Assembly: GCA_964457545.1 (NCBI GenBank) | Contig: CAYWEN010000004.1 | Location: 1 to 64,000 of the forward strand | Reading direction: 5' to 3' | Length of the DNA stretch: 64,000 nt | Source of the DNA: JAGGTJ01 sp964457545 | GTDB lineage: Bacteria; Desulfobacterota; DSM-4660; Desulfatiglandales; Desulfatiglandaceae | In this document: positions 52,570 through 62,563 of the stretch, piece by piece | How the letters are laid out: the number at the start of each line of letters is the position of its first letter | Position numbering within the stretch: the first letter of the stretch is position 1 | The notes under the pieces: generated by a model | Told to the model about the DNA's origin: nothing | Seen by the model: only the letters and a program-made list of their open reading frames with translations | The model's database searches: none | Position numbers and translations under genes: made by a program

Positions 52570-54657
52570 ATGATTGAAAAATGTTCCACAGAGATAAACG
52601 GGCAAACTTTAACTATTGAAACAGGTCGTCTTGCCAAACAGGCAAACGGATCTGTAGTTGTTACTTTTGGTGAGACGGTTGTGCTTGTAACTGCTGTTTC
52701 TACGGATGAGGTGCGTGAAGGAATAGATTTTTTGCCTCTGACAGTTGAATATCAGGAAATGTCCTATGCAGGAGGCCGTGTCCCTGGTAATTTTTTTCGC
52801 AGGGATATGGGCAGGCCTACTGAAAAAGAAACCTTGACAGCCCGTTTGACGGACAGGCCATTAAGACCTCTGTTCCCTGATGGATACTGTTATGAGACGC
52901 AGGTTATTGCAAGTGTTTTGTCAACGGACAAGAAAAATGATGCAGATGTTTTGGCCATACTGGGTGCATCAGCAGCGCTTGAAGTTTCGGATATCCCGTT
53001 TGCAGGTCCTATCGGAGGGGTGCGTGTGGGACGGGTAAACGGCCGTTTCATTGCAAATCCTACGATTGATCAGTTAGAAACAAGTGATATCAACATGATT
53101 GTTGCGGGAAATCGTTCAGGTATTGTCATGGTGGAAGGAGGAGGCCAGTTTGTTTCTGAAGCAGATATGATTGATGCAATATTTTTTGCGCATGATGCAA
53201 TGCAGCCTCTTATAAGCATGCAGGAGGACCTGAAGGCTTCTTTTGGCAAGCCTAAAAGAAGCGTTTCGGTGCGGCAACCTGATGATGTACTGAAAGAAAA
53301 GGTCTTTGAGATTGGGACCCCGCTTTTACAAGAGGTGGTAACCACGGCAGACAAGAAACTTCGCCAGAAAAAGGGCAAAGAGGCGGTAAAAACCGTTATT
53401 GATGTACTGTCTGATGCATATGAAGGAAGGGATTCTGAAATTGCTGGATATTTGGATGACCTGAAAAAGAATCTCATTCGCAAAAGGATTATGGAGGATG
53501 GAAAGAGGATAGATGGAAGATCTTTTACTGAGATAAGACCTATTGAATGTGAGGTGGGTATATTGCCCCGTGTACATGGTTCTGCCCTTTTTACCAGGGG
53601 AGAAACCCAGGCAGTTGTTCTTACCACTCTTGGCACTGAGCGGGATGAACAGAGAATGGAATCTATTTTTGGTGATTATTTCAGGAGCTTTATCTTTCAT
53701 TATAATTTTCCGCCATACAGTGTGGGAGAAGTAAAGAGGTTAAGTGGACCTGGGCGGAGAGAACTTGGACATGGCGCCCTTGCAAGAAGAGCCCTGTTGC
53801 CTGTTATGCCTTCAAAAGAGGATTTTCAGTATTGTGTCAGACTGGTTTCGGAAATACTTGAATCCAATGGCTCATCATCCATGGCAAGTGTATGTGGAGG
53901 CAGCCTTTCTCTTATGGATGCCGGTGTTCCTGTAAAAGATGCTGTGGCGGGAATTGCAATGGGGCTTGTATTTGATGGCGGGAAGACAGCAGTTTTAACA
54001 GACATTATAGGGGATGAAGATCACTATGGTGATATGGATTTCAAGGTTGCCGGAACCAGGGACGGTATTACTGCCCTGCAGATGGATATAAAGATTGAAA
54101 ACATTACAAGACAGGTTATGGAAAAGGCCCTTGAACAGGCCAAAGAAGCCAGGCTTTTTATCCTTGATAAAATGGGGAAGGCAATTAATGCCCCGAGGAA
54201 GGAGATATCCGAGTATGCTCCTGTGATCAGCACAATGAAGATTGATGCCAAGAATGTCAGAATCCTGATTGGCCCAGGTGGTAAAACAATAAGAGAGATC
54301 TCCAATGAAACCGGGGTAAGAATTGATGTTGATGATGATGGAACAGTGACTATTTCTTCTCCGGACAAGGAAGCTGCTGATATCGCGATTGATAAGATAA
54401 CTGAGATTACAAAGGAGATTGAGGTTGGTGCTTTTTATAATGGCAAGGTTGTAAAGGTAATGGATTTCGGTGCATTTGTAGAAATTATGCCTGGAACTGA
54501 CGGGCTGGTTCATATCTCCCAGTTGGATAACAAAAGGGTAAACAAGGTGACCGATGTCCTTAAGGAAGGGGATCAGGTGCTTGTAAAGGTGCTCGAGATT
54601 GATAATAATGGCAAGATTCGCCTTTCGAGAAAGGCCGCACTTTCTAAAAAGGACTGA
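52570..54657 (+). CDS. pnp: polyribonucleotide nucleotidyltransferase (PNPase)
   Basis: Phosphorolytic 3'-5' exoribonuclease, usually a trimer and part of the RNA degradosome. The 695-residue protein has a first RNase PH domain (about 10-145, with Y-A-G-G-R-V-P-G-N-F-F-R-R), an alpha linker, and a second RNase PH domain (about 310-540, with F-T-R-G-E-T-Q-A and S-L-M-D-A-G-V-P). Then come a KH domain (I-L-I-G-P-G-G-K-T-I-R-E-I near 565) and an S1 domain (from about 620, G-A-F-V-E-I-M-P-G-T-D-G-L-V-H-I-S). GGAGAGG lies 9-15 bases before the ATG. The following protease gene starts two bases after the stop. Confidence 0.97.
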   Translation: MIEKCSTEINGQTLTIETGRLAKQANGSVVVTFGETVVLVTAVSTDEVREGIDFLPLTVEYQEMSYAGGRVPGNFFRRDMGRPTEKETLTARLTDRPLRPLFPDGYCYETQVIASVLSTDKKNDADVLAILGASAALEVSDIPFAGPIGGVRVGRVNGRFIANPTIDQLETSDINMIVAGNRSGIVMVEGGGQFVSEADMIDAIFFAHDAMQPLISMQEDLKASFGKPKRSVSVRQPDDVLKEKVFEIGTPLLQEVVTTADKKLRQKKGKEAVKTVIDVLSDAYEGRDSEIAGYLDDLKKNLIRKRIMEDGKRIDGRSFTEIRPIECEVGILPRVHGSALFTRGETQAVVLTTLGTERDEQRMESIFGDYFRSFIFHYNFPPYSVGEVKRLSGPGRRELGHGALARRALLPVMPSKEDFQYCVRLVSEILESNGSSSMASVCGGSLSLMDAGVPVKDAVAGIAMGLVFDGGKTAVLTDIIGDEDHYGDMDFKVAGTRDGITALQMDIKIENITRQVMEKALEQAKEARLFILDKMGKAINAPRKEISEYAPVISTMKIDAKNVRILIGPGGKTIREISNETGVRIDVDDDGTVTISSPDKEAADIAIDKITEITKEIEVGAFYNGKVVKVMDFGAFVEIMPGTDGLVHISQLDNKRVNKVTDVLKEGDQVLVKVLEIDNNGKIRLSRKAALSKKD

Positions 54658-54659
54658 TT

Positions 54660-55928
54660 ATGTATCGTAAGACGGTACTGGAAAATGGTGTTAAGATTAT
54701 TTCAGAGCATCTTGATCATATGAAAACCGTCTCCGTTGGTATATGGGTTAATGTTGGCTCACGTGATGAGGTTAAACCTGAAAATGGTGTTTCCCATTTT
54801 ATTGAACATATGGCCTTCAAGGGGACGTACAATAGGAATGCCCTGCAGATTGCCAAAGAACTGGATGCAATAGGTGGTCTTAACAATGCCTTCACAGGCA
54901 AGGAAAATACTTGTTTTCATGCCACGGTTCTCGGCAAACATTTTTTTAAGGCATCTGAGCTTCTGTCAGATATCTTTCTTAACCCTGTTCTGGATATGCG
55001 TGATATAGAGCGGGAACGTCAGGTCATTCTGCAGGAAATCAGCATGACAGAGGATTCTCCTGGTGACAGTATCCATGATTTTTTTGATCTTGTATTTTGG
55101 CAGGATCATCCTATGGGAATGCCTGTCCTTGGTACCCAGGAAACAGTATCTGCAATAACACGGAAAACCATTGTTGACTATTTAAAAAGACTGTATACGC
55201 CGGAACGTGTTTTGATTGCTGCTGCAGGTAATGTGGATCACAAGAACATGGTGTCTTTTTTCAGGCCATTGTTTGAATCTGCTGAAAAGTCAGCCTTGCC
55301 TGCAGGCAGAAACACTCCAGAACCTGCAGCAGATGTATGTATGCGTTTCAAGGATCTGGAACAGGTACATATTTGTCTTGGAGGGCAGGCGCCTTCTCTT
55401 AGAGACAGGAAACGTTTTGCTGCAGCTGTTTTTAATGCAATTCTTGGCGGTAACATGAGTTCCCGTCTTTTTCAGAAGATAAGAGAGACACAGGGTTTGG
55501 CCTATTCAGTTTACAGCTATATGTCATCTTATGTGGATGTTGGGCTTATGAGCGTCTATTTTGCTACAGATCCTGTTAATATGAATCCTGCTCTGGAGAC
55601 GGTTAATGCAGAAATCCTGAAAATCGTTCGGGGAGATATTTCTGAAAAGGATTTGGAAGATGCCATAGAATATCTGATTGGAGGCCTTTATATTTCGTCT
55701 GAGAGTACTGAAAGCAGGATGGTACGCATTGCCAAAAACGAAATTGTTTTTGACAGATATGTGCCATATGAGGAGATTGTTTCAGGGCTTGAACAGATCA
55801 CACTTGATCAGGTAGTTCAGGTTGCCAATGAAATATTCTGCAGCAGTAAGGTCTCAATGGCGGTACTTGGTCCTGTTGACTCTGACATGTTGAACAAAGA
55901 TATTATAAACTTAACCAAGGCATTATAG
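54660..55928 (+). CDS. M16-family zinc peptidase
   Basis: 422-residue pitrilysin/insulinase-like peptidase, close to the processing-peptidase-like proteins encoded after pnp in many bacteria. The inverted zinc motif H-F-I-E-H (near residue 46-50) is intact, with the distal glutamate expected in the N-A-F-T-G-K-E-N-T stretch. Two M16 half domains are visible (1-210 and 215-420), the second beginning near L-E-Q-V-H-I-C-L-G-G and containing the R-E-T-Q-G-L-A-Y-S-V-Y-S segment. No signal peptide is seen, so it is probably cytoplasmic. Substrate unknown. Spacing of two bases suggests coupling with pnp. Confidence 0.9.
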   Translation: MYRKTVLENGVKIISEHLDHMKTVSVGIWVNVGSRDEVKPENGVSHFIEHMAFKGTYNRNALQIAKELDAIGGLNNAFTGKENTCFHATVLGKHFFKASELLSDIFLNPVLDMRDIERERQVILQEISMTEDSPGDSIHDFFDLVFWQDHPMGMPVLGTQETVSAITRKTIVDYLKRLYTPERVLIAAAGNVDHKNMVSFFRPLFESAEKSALPAGRNTPEPAADVCMRFKDLEQVHICLGGQAPSLRDRKRFAAAVFNAILGGNMSSRLFQKIRETQGLAYSVYSYMSSYVDVGLMSVYFATDPVNMNPALETVNAEILKIVRGDISEKDLEDAIEYLIGGLYISSESTESRMVRIAKNEIVFDRYVPYEEIVSGLEQITLDQVVQVANEIFCSSKVSMAVLGPVDSDMLNKDIINLTKAL

Positions 55929-56121
55929 ATCATAACAGACAGGCTGTTTTTGCCATTTTATTTGATCTGCAGCCGTCTTTATTATTATCTGATTTCCGGG
56001 TGGGCTGCCTGTGTGTCCGGTTTCTGTATTGTAATGTCAGGCGTAAAAGGGGTATTTGCAGCAGGCAACTGTATATGCTGTGGACATCTTTTGTTTTTTA
56101 GTAATTACATCAAGGTAGCAC

Positions 56122-56904
56122 ATGAAAGGCAAGTTGAGGTTCTCTGTATTAGCATCCGGAAGTGGCGGAAATGTATGTTATATAGAAACAGACACGGCAA
56201 GTGTTCTGGTAGATGCAGGCTTGAGTTGTATAGAAACAAGAAGAAGGTTGAACAGTATAGGAATAAGTTCTCCAAGGCTGGATGCCTTAATTGTTACCCA
56301 TGAGCATTCGGACCATATTAAAGGTGCAGGTCCTGTCGCCAGATATTTTGATATCCCTGTTTTTATCAACCGTAAGACCCTCCAGAAGAAAAGTCTGGGT
56401 AATTTGAAAAGACCTGTTATTATTCAGACAGGACAGACTATTATGATCAATGATCTCAAAATAGAGACCTTTACAAAATGTCATGATGCGGCTGATCCTA
56501 TAGGCCTTGCTGTTTCCGTGAATGATGCAAAAATAGGCCTTGCAACTGACCTTGGCAGACTTACAAATCTTGCAAAAGACAAGCTGCAGGGTTGCAGGGC
56601 ACTTATAGTGGAATTCAATCATGACCAAAGGATGCTTGATTGCGGTCCTTATCCTTTATCGCTCAAAAGAAGGATAAAAGGTCCTGATGGACATCTTTCC
56701 AATGAACAGGGGGCAGAACTTATACGTTCTGTGTATAGTAACAGACTTGACCATATTGTACTTGCCCATCTCAGCGAGGAAAACAACCAGCCAGAGATAG
56801 CTTTTTCTGCAGCAGCTGAAGTCATTAAACAATGCAAAATATCATCTGCAAATGTTATAGTAAGCAGTCAGGATAAACCTACTCCCTTGATAACACTAAG
56901 CTGA
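56122..56904 (+). CDS. metallo-beta-lactamase-fold hydrolase (YycJ/WalJ-like)
   Basis: 260-residue cytoplasmic metal-dependent hydrolase. The family start F-S-V-L-A-S-G-S-G-G-N (residues 6-16) and the metal motif T-H-E-H-S-D-H-I-K-G (H-x-H-x-D-H, near residue 57) are clear; further ligands appear in A-T-D-L-G near 140 and A-H-L-S near 213. This group includes YycJ/WalJ, linked to DNA double-strand repair or exonuclease function in Firmicutes. Function in delta-proteobacteria is not established. AAGG lies 7 bases before the ATG. It stands 193 bases after the protease gene and is followed by a 500-base gap. Confidence 0.88.
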   Translation: MKGKLRFSVLASGSGGNVCYIETDTASVLVDAGLSCIETRRRLNSIGISSPRLDALIVTHEHSDHIKGAGPVARYFDIPVFINRKTLQKKSLGNLKRPVIIQTGQTIMINDLKIETFTKCHDAADPIGLAVSVNDAKIGLATDLGRLTNLAKDKLQGCRALIVEFNHDQRMLDCGPYPLSLKRRIKGPDGHLSNEQGAELIRSVYSNRLDHIVLAHLSEENNQPEIAFSAAAEVIKQCKISSANVIVSSQDKPTPLITLS

Positions 56905-57404
56905 AACTGTCTGACAGATGTTCGTGGATGAGGAACATACTGTTAAAGCTATGGTGCATGCTATTTTTTCTGTGTGAGGATATAATATCCTTTTGTTTCT
57001 TTAGAAAGATCCTGTTTTATCAAACTGTGTTTTAAGATATTTCTTGTAGCCGATATTTGCCAACTCGTAATATTTCCTTTCAGTTATCATAACAAATTAC
57101 ACTGTTAATACCAATGCATCCCTGTATAATGCCCTGTGACATGGCAGGTTTGATATAAGGGCTGATTTTGGTATCAATCTTGCTTCCTGATCTTTTTAAT
57201 ACCGAAGACAATAATTTTACCATAAACGTTTCTGTTTTGTTTTATCTTGAGAGGTGTATGGCCTCAAAACAGTTTTTATCTGTCTGGCGATTTTTAGATT
57301 TTTTTTGAAATACGAGTGTGGCAGGTTTTATTGCTTATTGTCGGTATGATAATGTTTTTTGTATAATCTCTGTGTTCGGGCAAGCTGGCGGGGGAATACT
57401 TGTT
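56905..57404. other. intergenic region upstream of the GAF gene
   Basis: 500 AT-rich bases without a supportable gene. A promoter-like pair lies at its right end (57338-57367). An open frame extends upstream of the chosen GAF start to 57318 but without a binding site. Confidence 0.4.
57338..57367 (+). promoter_or_regulatory. possible promoter of the GAF-domain gene
   Basis: TTGTCG at 57338-57343, an 18-base spacer and a perfect TATAAT at 57362-57367, 38 bases before the ATG at 57405. Confidence 0.4.
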
Positions 57405-57914
57405 ATGGACTATTATGTTATGGATTCATACTTTTATGCACTGGTTAGGGTTATTGATGCTATTTACCATGATGAAAGTCTAGAAGATATTCTGTACTTT
57501 ATAGTGACGCTTGCCATGGAGCTGACCGGTGCCAAAGGAGCAACCATCAGGGTTCTGGAACAGGGCACGTTTGATTTGAAGGTGGTTTCCAGTTGCGGAT
57601 TAAGTGAGGAATATCTGAATTCCGGAGCTATTGATTATGGTAAGAGTGTTGCAGAGATTATTCAGGGGGATATTATTATAATAAATGACCTTGAATCTGA
57701 TCCTCATGTTCAGAATATCAAAGCTGCCCGAAAAGAAGGCCTTAAGTCTGTCATAGGGATTCCCTTTACTGTAAATGAAACAACATACAGCATCTTGAGG
57801 GTCTATTTTTCAAAGGTGAAGGTCCCTACCCAGGAGGAAATGGAGCTTTTGGGATCTCTTGGCAAACTGAGTTGTATGGCAATTGAGCATACAGCAGTGA
57901 ATAATATAGGTTAA
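57405..57914 (+). CDS. GAF-domain protein
   Basis: 169-residue soluble protein consisting almost entirely of one GAF domain (about residues 20-160), a small-molecule or redox sensing fold. The stretch M-E-L-T-G-A-K-G-A-T-I-R-V-L-E and the later S-V-I-G-I-P-F-T-V-N-E fit the fold. There is no attached kinase, cyclase or DNA-binding domain, so it would have to signal through a partner. Ligand unknown; one cysteine lies in V-S-S-C-G-L. The ATG at 57405 follows a GGGGG by 10 bases; translation from 57318 would add 29 residues. It lies before the exopolysaccharide genes but is probably separate from them. Confidence 0.75.
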   Translation: MDYYVMDSYFYALVRVIDAIYHDESLEDILYFIVTLAMELTGAKGATIRVLEQGTFDLKVVSSCGLSEEYLNSGAIDYGKSVAEIIQGDIIIINDLESDPHVQNIKAARKEGLKSVIGIPFTVNETTYSILRVYFSKVKVPTQEEMELLGSLGKLSCMAIEHTAVNNIG

Positions 57915-57962
57915 AATATTGTCATTCGTTATGAGACTGTATGACAAGGGGGTGCTTTCAAG

Positions 57963-58067
57963 ATATGGTCTGATTTTTTGCGAATCCTGCTGTTTGCTGT
58001 GCCGGAGCCAACAAGCAGGTCGATATACGGGATCCCTCGATTTTGTGCAGAAATTTTCATTTATGAA
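57963..58067. repeat. MITE-like element family 2, copy C (inverted)
   Basis: About 105 bases. On the minus strand the left end is AAATGAAAATTTCTGCACAA followed by AATCGAGG; the far end is GATTCGCAAAAAATCAGACC followed by AT. Both ends resemble those of copy A at 21782-21880. It lies between the GAF gene and the outer-membrane barrel gene. Confidence 0.45.
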
Positions 58068-58157
58068 AAGAAGTAATCCTCTTTTATACAAGTGGATCTG
58101 AGTGTTGAACAGATGCAAGGGCCCGGGAACTTTATAGTGTGCAAGTTTGGAGATATT

Positions 58158-59474
58158 ATGACCGAAAGGTTTCTATGCATGGTTTTTGTTTTTTCTTTCC
58201 TGCTAACTTCTACCCCTGTTTTCAGCTTCAATATGACATTTACCCCTGATCTGTCTGTTTCTACCGAATATACTGATAATCTCTTTCTGTCAGAAAGGAA
58301 GGAGCAGAATGATCTTATTACGATATTTTCCCCAAGGGTCAGTCTGAATTTAATGGACAGGCATCATGGAATAGATTTTTCATATGCTCCTTCCTACAGT
58401 ATGTACAAAAACTGGTCTGAAAACAATACATGGCGGCATAATTTGCATTGTTTTGTTTGGACGGATATCTCAGCTCATACAAGGATAGAGATTGATGATG
58501 CCTTTCTACGGACAGAGGATCCCCTTGAGGAAGAAGATGTTTATCTGCCTGACAATGAACCTTTGGTCAAAACTGATGCAACAAGGGAAAGGGGACGGTC
58601 AACATACTGGACAAATACCACCCGGTTGAATCTTACACATCAGTTCGGCAGGGATGACAGTTTCTTTATACGCTACATACATAGCATGCGCAAAACCAAT
58701 GATCCTGAAGATGAGGATAATTCAAGGCATAATCCGTCCATAGGGATAACATACTGGTTGGGACCCGTATGGGGTATTGATACGGACATGGGGTATACAA
58801 AAACAGATTATTCCGGTGGTAGCGGGGTCAGCAGTTCTGATGACTTTGATGAATGGGACTGGAGTTTGAAGTTAAACCGACGCTTTGGTCATCAGTTAAC
58901 GGGCTTTGTCCGTTATGAATGTGCAGTTACTGACTATGAGGAGGATGAGGAGGATTATACAACACATCATTTTACTGCGGGGTTTGACTATGATCTGTCC
59001 CGGCATGCACATGTGTCTTTTGATGCAGGTTACTTTATTCATGATAATGAGGATAGTGAAGATGAAGGTGGTATGGTTTTAAATCTGTTGTTTGTCGAGA
59101 AATTCAGGAGAGGATCTTTTAGCTTTTCAGGTTCCAAGGGGCAGACAGAGTCAAGGTATGGGGCTGAGAATCTTGGTTTCTCAGAGTATTATGAGGTACA
59201 ATGTGAAGGCAGATACATGCTGGCACGCCGTGTTACGGCAGATATTGCTGCCTTGTACAGAAAGGATATGTACAAGGATGAAGAACCTGAAAGGGATGAT
59301 AAAACAAAGAAGTTTTCTACAGGTCTTACATGGATGTGCCGTGACTGGCTAAATTTCAGGGTTGATTATTCCTACAATGTTGTAGATTCTACAGATGATA
59401 CTGAATCCTATAGAGAAAACAGGTTCATGTTTACAGTTACACTTGTTCCTTCAAGACCGTACCGTTTGAATTGA
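58158..59474 (+). CDS. outer-membrane beta-barrel protein of exopolysaccharide locus
   Basis: 438-residue exported protein. A signal peptide (residues 1-26, ending P-V-F-S-F) is followed by repeated short amphipathic strands rich in aromatic residues and acidic turns (for example E-D-E-E-D-Y and E-D-S-E-D-E-G), typical of a 16-20-strand barrel. It begins F-T-P-D-L-S-V-S-T-E-Y-T-D-N-L-F, a pattern shared with outer-membrane proteins encoded in PEP-CTERM/exosortase-linked polysaccharide loci. It probably serves as porin or secretin-like exit for the polymer together with the Wza-like protein downstream. The start has GGAG 7 bases upstream. The function rests on context and fold only. Confidence 0.8.
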   Translation: MTERFLCMVFVFSFLLTSTPVFSFNMTFTPDLSVSTEYTDNLFLSERKEQNDLITIFSPRVSLNLMDRHHGIDFSYAPSYSMYKNWSENNTWRHNLHCFVWTDISAHTRIEIDDAFLRTEDPLEEEDVYLPDNEPLVKTDATRERGRSTYWTNTTRLNLTHQFGRDDSFFIRYIHSMRKTNDPEDEDNSRHNPSIGITYWLGPVWGIDTDMGYTKTDYSGGSGVSSSDDFDEWDWSLKLNRRFGHQLTGFVRYECAVTDYEEDEEDYTTHHFTAGFDYDLSRHAHVSFDAGYFIHDNEDSEDEGGMVLNLLFVEKFRRGSFSFSGSKGQTESRYGAENLGFSEYYEVQCEGRYMLARRVTADIAALYRKDMYKDEEPERDDKTKKFSTGLTWMCRDWLNFRVDYSYNVVDSTDDTESYRENRFMFTVTLVPSRPYRLN

Positions 59475-59799
59475 ACGGGGTCTTTCAAAAACTCCTTCTT
59501 GTTCAATCCCGGTGTCAGACTTATATCCTGTCTGTTTTTACAGTTCTGTTGTATGTCGGGGATTTGACATCTCTAAAATATCCTTAACATGGAAATATGC
59601 TACTTAAAGATATTGGGTTATGTTACCGATGATATAAAACAGTATAGACCCGTCTTGTTTGCAATGCTGTGCTTTTCAAAGGCATCCCGGGCTGAAATCT
59701 GACGAGAGGGAACATACTGCCATTTACTGAAAGAATCCCTGGAGTTGTATTTGGTGTGGTTTATATGGAACGGTGTATCCATGTCTTTGTATAGGAAAA
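59475..59799. other. intergenic region between barrel and chain-length genes
   Basis: 325 bases. A TTGACA at about 59565 has no good -10 partner. No sigma54-type GG-N10-GC promoter was recognised despite the presence of an NtrC-family regulator in the window. No gene is seen. Confidence 0.35.
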
Positions 59800-61353
59800 A
59801 TGGAAAAGATGGAAGAGACATTCAATTTTGATCATTACATAGCACTGATTTTAAAGCGCCGGTGGTTTATTCTTGTTTCATTTTGTCTTTCAATGGCGAT
59901 TGGCATATTATTGCTTTTCACCCTTACCCGCACGTATAGGGCAGAGACTCTTATAATGGTTGAGCCTCAGCGAGTGCCTTCTGAGTATGTCAGTCCCTTG
60001 ACAACAACTGATGTGGAATCAAGGATCAACACTATATCTCAACAGGTTATGAGCAGAACTAACCTTGAAAGGATCATCAGGCAGTTCGGCCTTTTTAAAG
60101 AAAAAAAATACAGGGACATGTTTTTTGAAGACAAGATAGAATTTCTGAGAAAAAGGATATCCATAAAGGTTACAAAAAGCAGTCGCAGAAAAGGTCCTGA
60201 GAGTTTTTCCATATCATTTGAGGGAGAAGATCCCAAAATGGTAATGCAGGTAACAAATGCCCTGGCAAATTACTTCATTGAGCAGAATCTGAAGGACAGG
60301 GAGATGCAGGCAATTGGGACTAGCAAGTTCCTTGACAGTGAATTGAATGATATGCGTTTGCGCCTGAAACGTATTGAATCGAAACTTAAAAAGTACCGTA
60401 CTGAACATATGGGAGAATTGCCGGAACAGCTTGATGCGAATCTGAATATCTTGGACAGGCTTCAGTTACAGCTTGGAAACAGGAGGCAGGATCTTAAGGA
60501 TGCGAAAGACAGGCTTGCAGCCTTTGAATTGTCTGTATCCACGGTATATCAGCCGGATGGAAAGGTGCCGGAAAGTCTGCAGAGTATTGAGCAGTTACGT
60601 GTTAAGCTTGCAGACCTTAAGACCAGGTATACAGATAGGCATCCGGATGTTATAAGGTTGAAAAACAAAATAAAAAGGCTGGAACAGGAAAAAATGTCCC
60701 ACAAGCAAGACAGTGCCAACCACAATAATACAGGTGTTGTTGTTTCAGCCGAATCCGCCCAGAGGGCAATTTTAAAAAAGGAAATACGGGATATTAAAGA
60801 TGATATAGAGAGAATTAAGACAAAAATAAAGGAATACCAGAGACGGGTTGAGAATACTCCCAAAAGAGAACAGGAACTTATGAATCTTCGACGGGATTAT
60901 AGTAATCTGACAAAGGCATATAATTCATTGTTGGCCAGGAAAATAGAGGCATCAATTGCCGTTAATATGGAAGAGAGGCAGAAGGGAGAAAGGTTTCGTG
61001 TTATTGATCCTGCAATTTTGCCACAGAAACCGGTTTCTCCTGACCCGAAAAAATTGTTTCTTTTGACAGTTGTTGCAGGACTCGGCCTGGGTGTGGGCAT
61101 TGTTTTGCTGCTGGATTATATAGATGGTTCCGTAAAGGGTGTTGATGATATAGACAAATGTGCAGGGGTTCCTGTCCTGGCGACAATTCCTGTTATATTG
61201 CATTTTAAGGACAAGGTGCTGCATAAATTGGATCTGATACTTTTTTCCTCTTTTTCTTTTGTGTCTTTTGTCATGTTTGTAAGCTTTGCCCTTCTGTCCT
61301 TTATGGGCATTGACAAGACCATGGAATATGTTCAAAAGTTTATTAATATATAA
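59800..61353 (+). CDS. polysaccharide chain-length determinant (Wzz/GNVR-type co-polymerase)
   Basis: 517-residue inner-membrane protein that sets polymer length and couples synthesis to export. An N-terminal cytoplasmic stub and helix (about residues 22-42) precede a periplasmic domain with long coiled coils (about 180-390). The second helix (about 405-430) follows the P-x2-P motif region P-Q-K-P-V-S-P-D-P-K-K-L-F. A further hydrophobic helix lies near the C-terminus (about 475-505). The protein lacks a fused kinase domain; the kinase is the next gene, 38 bases away. The start at 59800 is one of two close ATGs (59800, 59809). It resembles the chain-length proteins of exosortase-associated loci. 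Confidence 0.88.
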   Translation: MEKMEETFNFDHYIALILKRRWFILVSFCLSMAIGILLLFTLTRTYRAETLIMVEPQRVPSEYVSPLTTTDVESRINTISQQVMSRTNLERIIRQFGLFKEKKYRDMFFEDKIEFLRKRISIKVTKSSRRKGPESFSISFEGEDPKMVMQVTNALANYFIEQNLKDREMQAIGTSKFLDSELNDMRLRLKRIESKLKKYRTEHMGELPEQLDANLNILDRLQLQLGNRRQDLKDAKDRLAAFELSVSTVYQPDGKVPESLQSIEQLRVKLADLKTRYTDRHPDVIRLKNKIKRLEQEKMSHKQDSANHNNTGVVVSAESAQRAILKKEIRDIKDDIERIKTKIKEYQRRVENTPKREQELMNLRRDYSNLTKAYNSLLARKIEASIAVNMEERQKGERFRVIDPAILPQKPVSPDPKKLFLLTVVAGLGLGVGIVLLLDYIDGSVKGVDDIDKCAGVPVLATIPVILHFKDKVLHKLDLILFSSFSFVSFVMFVSFALLSFMGIDKTMEYVQKFINI

Positions 61354-61391
61354 ATCCGCTTATCACGAGTTTTTTTGATCAGGAGGGGGCC

Positions 61392-62258
61392 ATGGGAAAG
61401 ATATTTGATGTACTGGAAAAGGCACATAAAGAACCCGGAACAGGTAAGGTTCGGCAAAAGGCACCCCCTGTTCTTCCCCTGTCTGTTAAAGAAGAAAAAA
61501 AACAGTTTGCGAAAAAGAAAAAATCGCCTGAGGCCAATCTGACTGGAGATGGTTATGATGTAAACCTGATTACCTTGACAAATCCTGAATCCTTTGAGGC
61601 CTCCCAATTCAAGGTGTTACGGACCAATATCCTGTTTGGCAGTGAAAAACGGCCTCCACGGACTATTTTGATTGCAAGCACTGTCCCAGGTGAAGGAAAA
61701 TCTTTTGTCTGTTCAAACCTGGCAGTGTCTATTGTCCAGGGTATAGACGAATATGTGCTGGTCATGGATTGTGACATGCGTAAGGGTAATCTCCAAAGTA
61801 TCTTCGGTTTTCAGGAGATAGATTCAGGTTTGAATGAATATGTCCTTGGCAATGTTCCTCTGAATTCCATTTTATTGAAAACCAATGTAAAAAAACTGAC
61901 CCTTTTGCCTTGCGGTCGGCCAGTGAAAAATCCATCGGAGATCCTGTCATCCAGAAAGATGGCAGCATTGATTGAGGAGACAAGACAACGATATGATGAC
62001 AGATATGTTCTTATAGATTCTGCACCCCCTGCCCTTGCTCCGGAAACCATTGCAATTGCCAAACATGTTGATGCCATAATCGTTGTGGTTAGAATTGGTG
62101 TTACAAAACGGAAGCTGTTAAGCGAAACTATAGATATGCTGGGTAAAGACAAGGTTATTGGTGTTGTAATAAACCGAATGGACATATCTTCTGCAGGAGG
62201 TTATGCCTATGGCAAGTACCGGGATTATCACAAATATTATTCGCATTATCAAAAATAG
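61392..62258 (+). CDS. BY-kinase (CpsD/CapB-like tyrosine autokinase)
   Basis: 288-residue cytoplasmic bacterial tyrosine kinase that partners the upstream Wzz-like protein. Walker A is S-T-V-P-G-E-G-K-S (near residue 98), Walker A' is V-L-V-M-D-C-D-M-R (near 122), and Walker B is Y-V-L-I-D-S-A-P-P (near 205). The C-terminus ends in a tyrosine cluster with seven Tyr in the last 20 residues, the expected autophosphorylation site. AGGAGGGGG stands before the ATG. Separate kinase and co-polymerase genes match the Gram-positive or exosortase-locus style rather than the fused Wzc of E. coli. Confidence 0.92.
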   Translation: MGKIFDVLEKAHKEPGTGKVRQKAPPVLPLSVKEEKKQFAKKKKSPEANLTGDGYDVNLITLTNPESFEASQFKVLRTNILFGSEKRPPRTILIASTVPGEGKSFVCSNLAVSIVQGIDEYVLVMDCDMRKGNLQSIFGFQEIDSGLNEYVLGNVPLNSILLKTNVKKLTLLPCGRPVKNPSEILSSRKMAALIEETRQRYDDRYVLIDSAPPALAPETIAIAKHVDAIIVVVRIGVTKRKLLSETIDMLGKDKVIGVVINRMDISSAGGYAYGKYRDYHKYYSHYQK

Positions 62259-62563
62259 TTCATGTCTGCAGATCAATCTTGGGATACAGCAGATTTTTCA
62301 GCTCATAAATGAGGATATTTCTGCAAGACCATGCCCTTGGGTTTGTACATTCCTGTATAATTCCTTGATTTAATTGATTGTGCAAAAATTGTCATATCTC
62401 TGTGTTGTCATCCTTACTGTTTCTGAGTTTATTTTCAGATGGGTATACATTTCTTTTTATGATGTAAAAATTTCTTTGTATTTTAATTGCTGATGCAAGT
62501 TGTTTTTGTTGCAGTCCCATATTTAGAAATATCTGTAAATTGTTTTTAGTAGAAGGAGACAAT
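62259..62563. other. intergenic region between BY-kinase and Wza-like gene
   Basis: 305 AT-rich bases holding the MITE-like repeat at 62303-62397. No gene is seen; the repeat may interrupt what was a tighter operon. Confidence 0.45.
62303..62397. repeat. MITE-like element family 2, copy B
   Basis: About 95 bases. The left end is CATAAATGAGGATATTTCTG followed by CAAGACCA; the right end is GATTGTGCAAAAATTGTCAT. The ends match those of copy A at 21782-21880 and are imperfect inverted repeats of each other. Confidence 0.45.

Noticed and set aside
53070..53636. 188-codon minus-strand open frame inside pnp
   Set aside because: It is antisense to a strongly conserved gene, with Ser-rich composition typical of shadow frames.
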